Shown: in pieces, positions 57,962 to 64,000 of the stretch | How positions within the stretch are numbered: the stretch's first letter is position 1 | Layout of the letters: every line of letters begins with the position of its first letter | Assembly: GCF_024323335.1 (NCBI RefSeq) | Contig: NC_066582.1 | Span: 185,660,973 to 185,724,972, forward strand | DNA: 64,000 nucleotides | Direction: 5' to 3' | Source of the DNA: Lathyrus oleraceus | Lineage: Eukaryota; Streptophyta; Magnoliopsida; Fabales; Fabaceae | The notes under the pieces: model-generated | What the model saw: only the letters and a program-made list of their open reading frames with translations | What the model was told of the DNA's origin: nothing | Database searches by the model: none | Made by a program: the position numbers and the translations under genes

Positions 57962-58816
57962 TGTTATCCTGGAATTTCAAGTTGGAAAAAAGTCAACAAA
58001 GAATGTCGCGTGGGGAGAATGCAAGTGTTAGCATTTAATGACCAGCTTCGACATGTCAAACACGTCGACTGGAGCGCCTCGACTAGCATGCTAAACATGG
58101 TTTGGATGAGTCTTAGGAACAAATCTTGAAATCGGTTTGGAAGAATTTCAAGAGTAGATCTAACTGAGCGCTCGACACCTTGTCGAGGTCAGAGCTTTCG
58201 ACAAATGTCAAAGACTTAGAAGATTTTGGAAACTTGAAAGGTTATCTTAACACTAGTTTTTGACAAGACTACTTTCGACAAGTAGGCGGTTATATGCTTG
58301 AAGCAGTTTCGAACGAGGGATACTGGTTTTTTCAGTAGTTTGTAAGTTGTGACAACATGGCAGTCCTTCAGAAGACTAAGTTGCGTGTTATCAAATACGT
58401 GTTTGTTTTCTAGGAATAAGCTGTCAGAGACGATTATCTTTAGTTTAGTATAAATAGCAGGTTCATACATTGTAATCAAGGACACAAAATTCAGATACTT
58501 CTCTAAAGAACTAGAGTACCCGAGTCATAGAGCGAAACAAATTGTGAGTAACATGTATGAGTCTGCGTCCCTTTCTTTCTTTCTTTCTTTGTCTTTAGGT
58601 TTCTTTAATTCAAACATTTTTCTATTCTTGTTATTAACTGCATTTGTTTAATGTTATTTATTGCAGTTTTCATTTATTTTAATTAAAGCGTTTATGTCAT
58701 TAAAGTTTGTCTCCACTTTGTCTGCGTGCAGACATTCACAACCACTTTACACACACACTTTCTTGTAGACGTGTTTTGCACAAATTGCTTCAGAGATTTT
58801 TCGAGTTAATCTCACA
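57962..58816 (+). repeat. Probable LTR (TGTTATCC start) preceded by a polypurine tract
   Basis: Starts TGTTATCC directly after the purine tract. It has repeated GTCGAC/CTCGAC-type short palindromes (58065-58200), TATAAATA at 58449-58456 and a TTTC microsatellite at about 58573. The 3' limit is approximate. It looks like the 3' LTR of an element whose body is gone. Confidence 0.45.
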
Positions 58817-58865
58817 AGCTAATTAAACTTGTAATTGTTCGCTAAAAACACCTACGAACAAGGAT

Positions 58866-59612
58866 CAAACATATAAATCTCTCTCACTAGGCGTGACTGA
58901 AGTCAAGTCTAAGATACTTAGTCTAAAGTCTTGTTTAAGGGCTTGATAGAAGTCTCTCCTTAGAGGTTTAAGGCCTCGCGAAAGAGACTTGTAGTCTCAT
59001 CAATCAGGCTTAACAAAACTTCATACGAGGGACTGAGATTTTCCATCGAATAAGGTTTCTAAACTCCCATCTTGAGAGACTTGGAGATTCCTCGGGCGGG
59101 ACCAAACATATAAATCTCGCCCAAGAAGTGCGCTTAAAGGCTAGCCTAAGAGACTTATTCTTAAGTCTTGCGCGACGACTTGATAGAAATCTCGCCCGAG
59201 AGGTTTAACACCTCACCTGAGGGACTTATAGTCTCGCCCGTCAGACTCAACACAACTTTGCCTGAGACACTGAGATTTCTCATTGATCATGCTTTCTAAA
59301 CTCCCCATGAAAATATTAGAGTTTCCTCATGCGGGACCAAACATATAAATTTCGCCTAAGAGGCACGACTGAAGTATAGCCTAAGAGACTTAATCTAAAG
59401 TTTTGTCTAAGGGCTTGATAGAAGTCCCACACAAGAGGTCTAATGCCTCGCCTGAGGGATTTATAGTATTGTTAGATAAACTCAACATAACTTGACCTAA
59501 GAGACTGAAATTTTCCATCAAATAGGCTATTAACCCCCACCTGAAAATCTTGAAATTTCATCAGACGAGATCAGACATATACATTTTGTCAAAGAAGCGC
59601 GACTGAAGTCTA
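58866..59612 (+). repeat. Tandem repeat, monomer about 235 bp, 3.2 copies
   Basis: Monomers begin CAAACATATAAAT at 58866, 59103 and 59338, and a partial fourth at 59572 (CAGACATATACAT). Spacings are 237, 235 and 234 bp. Each contains AGAGACTT, GCTTGATAGAAGTC, GAGGTTTAA and ACTGAGATTTT elements in the same order. No coding potential is retained across copies. 59613-59992 then holds only A/T-rich DNA and the leader of BAHD gene 2. Confidence 0.8.
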
Positions 59613-59992
59613 ACTTTTAACTATTTTTCTATCTTTATTAAACATGCACGGTATACTACAATTTTTAATAGTGTGTAATTAGGATAAAAAAAAAAGTTTT
59701 CTTAGCTCTTATGTATCATGATTGGTTTTAAAATCGATCAAGATACCGTTGAAGTTTTGTTTTGAATCCTTTATTCTTTTAGCATATCAAACCAATCCTA
59801 TGTGAATGATTGCATTTTTGGACGGGACACAAAAAGCTACACTGGCTTGTTGTACTCTAGTTTTTTTTTTAATCACAAGTTGTACTTTAGTTAGTATGCC
59901 AACCTAATAGAATATATCATATTTGACCCGCTCCTCCTTGGTCTCCTCACCTCTCCACACTCACTACACAGAACGAAGCTTGGTTTAGTCCA

Positions 59993-61318
59993 ATGGGTTC
60001 CGTAAAAGTAATATCCACAACAACAATCCAAGCACCGAGTCATAACAATGGCATCTCAACTCAGATAATCGAATTAACACCATGGGATCTTCAGTTCCTC
60101 CAACTTGAAACCATCCAAAAAGGTCTTCTTTTTCAACAACCCACACTCACTTCCAACCAAATCAATCATTTGAAACAAACTCTTTCAACCACACTCTCCT
60201 TCTTTCCGCCCTTAACAGGCCGTCTCATAATCACACAACACAACAACAACAACGCTTCATGTTCCATCATTTGCAACAACGTTGGTGCTCTCTTCGTTCA
60301 TGCCAAAGCAGAAACCACAACCGTTTCCGACATCCTTCAACCCAACTACATACCTTCCATTGTTCACTCCTTTTTCCCACTTAACGGCGTCAGAAACCAC
60401 GAATCCACGTCACAGCCAATTCTAGCGGTCCAAGTAACTGAGTTAAGTAACGGAATCTTCATCGCCTTCACTATCAACCATGTTGTTTCCGACGGCAAGT
60501 CGTTTTGGCATTTCGTCAACTCTTGGGCACAAATCTCAAAAGGTTCTCAACAAATCACCAAACTACCTTCACTTCAACGCTGGTTTCCAAACGACGTTCA
60601 ACTTCCAATACGCTTCCCTTTCACTATAACGGAATCACAAAACAAAAGCACTTCCAAAAAGTTGCCGGAAAGAATCTTTCATTTCACCAAGGAGAAAATC
60701 TTAGAACTGAAATCTAAAGCGAACTCAGAAGCCAAAACCCAAACTGAGTTAGTCACTGAAATATCTTCGCTTCAAGCGCTACTATCTCACATTTGGCGTC
60801 GCGTTATTCGTTGCAAACAACCAGGTCCACAAGAAGATTTTCGCTATATGTTAATTATAGGTGCTAGACCTAGGATGATTCCGCCACTTGACGAGGATTA
60901 TTTTGGAAATGCAGCTGTGATTGGTGGTGTGTATATGAAAGCTGAGGAGATTCTAGAGAGTGGAATTGGAAAAGTTGGTTTGGAGATGAACAAGATGATT
61001 ATGTTACATTCTGATGAGAAAATAAGGAAGCATTATGAGTGTTGGTTGAGAGTGCCGAGGTTGTTAGAGATTAGTGGTTTGGCAAACGGTAATTCATTGG
61101 CAACAAGTAGTTCTCCAAGGTTTGATGTTTATGGTAATGATTTTGGTTGGGGGAAGCCTGTGGCGGTTAGAAGTGGGGGTGCGAATAAGAATAATGGGAA
61201 GATTACTGTGTATGCTGGAGCCGAAGAAGGTAGTATTGATATTGAAGTTTGTCTTTCTTATGAGATTTTGGAAGCTTTGGGAAATGACACTGAGTTTGTG
61301 CTTCCCAATTATAACTAA
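59993..61318 (+). CDS. BAHD (HXXXD-type) acyltransferase 2
   Basis: Intronless 441-codon frame, a paralogue of the gene at 7717 along its whole length. The catalytic motif reads HVVSD at residues 163-167, with catalytic His and Asp both kept. DFGWG is at 383-387, followed by [10 protein letters not shown], and YFGNA is present. The N-terminus STTTIQAP and [12 protein letters not shown] places it in the same At3g50280-like subfamily, cytosolic acyl-CoA-dependent transferases of unknown substrate. A differing loop (residues 205-225) and C-terminus (VLPNYN rather than INIF) suggest some divergence in specificity. The ATG context is CAATGGG. An AATATATCAT sequence at 59911 could be the TATA box. 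No clear AATAAA follows. The frame is undamaged. Confidence 0.93.
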   Translation: MGSVKVISTTTIQAPSHNNGISTQIIELTPWDLQFLQLETIQKGLLFQQPTLTSNQINHLKQTLSTTLSFFPPLTGRLIITQHNNNNASCSIICNNVGALFVHAKAETTTVSDILQPNYIPSIVHSFFPLNGVRNHESTSQPILAVQVTELSNGIFIAFTINHVVSDGKSFWHFVNSWAQISKGSQQITKLPSLQRWFPNDVQLPIRFPFTITESQNKSTSKKLPERIFHFTKEKILELKSKANSEAKTQTELVTEISSLQALLSHIWRRVIRCKQPGPQEDFRYMLIIGARPRMIPPLDEDYFGNAAVIGGVYMKAEEILESGIGKVGLEMNKMIMLHSDEKIRKHYECWLRVPRLLEISGLANGNSLATSSSPRFDVYGNDFGWGKPVAVRSGGANKNNGKITVYAGAEEGSIDIEVCLSYEILEALGNDTEFVLPNYN

Positions 61319-61496
61319 TGTCTGTTCTTGGTGAAGAAAATGTGTTGCTTGGTTGTGTCTGGTTGGCATGTTATCTGTGTATGTTATTCATAGGTATTCA
61401 TGTGTCTTGTTCTAATGATGTAACTGAATTTATGTGTAATGAGTTGTTATTTAAAATTTTCTTTGTCTGAACTTTTTTATTAGGATATGCTCTTCT

Positions 61497-63076
61497 GGTT
61501 AACAATTTATTCCCCTTTAAATATGATCAATTTCACTTTTAATTCATTTAATTTTTTTTAAAAAAAAATGATCCTTATAATATTTTCCATCCATATCTTT
61601 TGGCCTTCTCTGTTAACGACCATTCACAGGAGCTGGCGTGATATGTTACATGAAAGTTTTTTTTGTAATTGAGCATACACATGACAATGTCAGCATGACA
61701 AGATGCTAACATGACATACCACATGATTAAAGTTAACATTGTTCATGAATCTAGAAAAATTCATAGTTAATCGTTAGATAAAATCTTAGCTAATTTGTAC
61801 AAAGACTAGAAAATTTGCAAGAATCAGAACAATTTCTACCTATACAGATTATCCACATCAGGACCTTGGCCATACACCTTAAAACTATACTCCATTGAGA
61901 TTGAAAAGAGCAAAACCAAGCTATGCGATACTACATCAAACTAGGCCCAAAACAATAATGGCCTAATAACTACCAGAATATGGAGTATCTCATGATTCAA
62001 GTATATCAATACAAAGCATGACGAGTTACTGTTCCAAACAGAGAAAGCAAACTAATCAAACCTTAAAACACTGAATCAGAGCTAAAAACACAAACAATCT
62101 CCTTGATCAGACTTTTCCCTCTATTCAAAAGACAAGTAGGAAACACAATAAGCAGATTTTGTATGCTTTTGTTTGGACTATGAATTAAGTGGTATGTATT
62201 TGTTTTGTGGTCCCTTTGTCAACCAGAGTAAGTAGCCTTTACATTTTTCGAGTGGTCCCTCTTAGAGTGAAGAAGCTCAACATAATCCAGCATTGTATAC
62301 TTTGGTATATGAATCTCCATACATGTATAAGATAATGTAGCAAGCTTTGATATTCATGCAAACTACTAAAATCTATAATACGGTATTGTATAGTTTACTT
62401 TTACGAGAAATAGTATATTAGTTTATACATAGCAGCATTACCTTTACTTTAGGAATGCACTGAAAAAAAAGTGTAAATTGAAAGACAAAGTCATGGCCAA
62501 TGACAAGATAACATGTCTGCTTCTCGACACCTTATTTTTCTATGCATTCTTTCATTTTAATTTCCTCTTTAATATACTAGTACTGTGTAATGTAAAAGCT
62601 AATTAGTTTGGTGCTATAATGCAGGATGAGTATGATCCACGGCTAATTAGTTTTCGGAAATTACTGATATAATGTAGGTAGAGTATGATCCACGGCTTTC
62701 TTTTATGGTTTGGTGATATAATGCAGCTTGAGTATGATCGTCGGCTAATTAGTTTTAGGGAACTACTTGATATTTTTTGGTCGAGCCATGATCTCAGGTA
62801 GGTGTATGGCCAAGGTCCTGATGTGGATAAAATTGTTCTGGTTCTATGATAAATTTGTTAGTTCTTGTATTTACTACAGATTAGCTACGATTTTAGCTAT
62901 CGATTAGCTGCGAATATTTTGAGTTCATGCCACATCAGCTCCTGTTAACGGCCGTTAGCAGAAGGGACCAAAAGTGTTGATAGAAAATATTATGAGGATC
63001 ATTCTTTGAAGGAAATTTTTAGAGGGACTAAAAGTAAAATTAGACATATTTAGAGGGATCAAAAACTTATTTAACC
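61497..63076. mobile_element. TIR element of the GGTTAAATA family (1.6 kb)
   Basis: The left arm (61497-61885) and right arm (about 62790-63076) are inverted copies of about 290-380 bp, including CTTGGCCATACACC/GGTGTATGGCCAAG and CATCAGGACC/GGTCCTGATG near the inner ends. The outer ends (GGTTAAATAAGTTTTTGATCCC, read inward on the right) match the element at 1696-2366. The left tip has decayed. No transposase is present. 61319-61496 upstream is the 3' region of BAHD gene 2. The target duplication is not clear. Confidence 0.7.
62610..62770 (+). repeat. Tandem repeat inside the TIR element, three copies of about 55 bp
   Basis: Each copy has GRTATAATGYAG-like start, GAGTATGATCCACGGCT and CTAATTAGTTTT. 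The middle copy is altered after the GGCT. Confidence 0.6.
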
Positions 63077-63451
63077 TTTTATTATAAGCATATGTTACTT
63101 ACTTTTATGTCTCAGTTATAAGCATTTGACAATATTTTAATAATAAATCATTTATATAGAGTCACAATTAAAATATCTAATGAAATATCATGTCTATTTA
63201 ATCCCACATTATTTACGTCGTAATTTGTTCCGTTCAATAATAAAAAATGAACGAGGTTAATGAACTTGATATCTTGAATCAGTGGCGTTGATCTCCGTTA
63301 TGTCGACGCGGGATGGACATGTAGAGCTAACACTCAAACACCTAAGTCGGTTGAAGATTCAAGATGAATATAGTAAAATCTGGGATGTACACTAACATTT
63401 CGTAATCTTCATATGATCCTTAGTCCGCCCCTTAACTGTTTTAAGGAACTC
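63077..63451. other. No recognisable feature
   Basis: A/T-rich intergenic sequence without open frames of note. Confidence 0.5.
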
Positions 63452-64000
63452 TGTAACACCCCTTTTCTACCCTAAATATTTAATCATATAATCAGAGTAA
63501 ATAAACACGCATATAAACAAAAGGGTGTCACATTGACGTTTTCAAAAAAACTAAAAGCTTTCAAAAACCAACATCATTCTTCATCAGTATATAATACGCC
63601 TGGTCATTTAAAATAACACAATTTAATTATCATGAATATTCAAGAATATGCGTTCGTAGCGGAAAAGAATGAATATCAATGCATTTCAGAAAATGATCCA
63701 TGTCCCATACCATGATCATCTCTCAACAATCACCTCAAGATAAAATAAAATGAGTAATACGTAATGCATATCCAAATACGATATGAGTTCAATACTACTA
63801 ATCTACCCAGTGTTACATGACCAGAGCATTGACTCATTACCTAATCTTCAAACTAAAATACGGGAACTCTCCAGCTAATCTCGAGCGAGCTACCGTCCAC
63901 TTACTTCAGCGATACTACTTTGGAGTATCTGCACGATACCCATGTAAAGGTAACATTCAAACAGAAAGGGTGAGAATTCAAATCATTATGAAATAGCATA
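63452..64000 (+). repeat. Possible start of another LTR, cut by the window end
   Basis: TGTAACACCCCTTTTCTACC shares the TGTAACACCCC start with the LTRs of A and B, but the following sequence is different. Without the other end this is a guess from LTR-start style. Confidence 0.35.

Overview
The window is nuclear plant DNA, most likely from a large, repeat-rich legume genome of the pea/vetch/lentil type. Two points support this: the BAHD acyltransferase genes have plant-type architecture, and the long gypsy elements resemble the Ogre/Tat family that dominates Fabeae genomes. The species cannot be fixed from sequence alone. Only two host genes look intact, a pair of intronless 441-codon BAHD acyltransferases on the + strand (7717-9042 and 59993-61318). 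Almost everything between them is retrotransposon DNA.

Left flank (1-10290): LTR relics; a Mutator-like element (1520-3854, perfect 9-bp target duplication) that carries a pentatricopeptide-repeat gene fragment and was itself hit by a smaller terminal-inverted-repeat element; a foldback-like palindrome built from 41-bp repeats (about 5217-5880); a 124-bp AT microsatellite; BAHD gene 1; and a PIF/Harbinger transposase pseudogene (9248-10121) with an internal tandem duplication.

Central block (10942-57144): a nested stack of LTR retrotransposons, resolved from LTR ends, primer-binding sites and target-site duplications. The outermost layer is a minus-strand Ogre-like LTR (O1; 57144-57129, 26476-25703, 13935-10962). 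Element A (13936-25702, TSD ATGGG), a non-autonomous Tat/Ogre-like element, sits inside O1. Element D (26477-57128), an old Ty1/copia element with at least 14 premature stops, also sits inside O1, about 15 bp from the LTR start. Inside D lies E (29034-51402, minus strand), a Sirevirus-like Ty1/copia element with gag, pol and an extra 'env-like' ORF. Inside E lies B (32893-44343, TSD GATGC), a second non-autonomous relative of A. Hand counts of LTR differences (B about 1%, E about 1.4%, A about 2.7%) put B younger than its host E, as nesting requires.

Right flank (57145-64000): another LTR relic with a polypurine tract, a roughly 235-bp tandem repeat (58866-59612), BAHD gene 2, a 1.6-kb terminal-inverted-repeat element of the same family as the small one at 1696-2366, and the start of a further LTR at 63452.

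The most interesting signals are regulatory and structural rather than new protein families. (i) E carries paired palindromic sites around ATCGAT, spaced about 21 bp within pairs and about 52 bp between most pairs, directly upstream of its LTR TATA box; the same array occurs again upstream of the env-like ORF, where B inserted. (ii) The LTRs of A and B share a tandemly duplicated three-hairpin module whose stems differ between units but still pair. (iii) The env-like protein has tryptophans in exact heptad register. No tRNA, rRNA, CRISPR or other RNA gene was seen.
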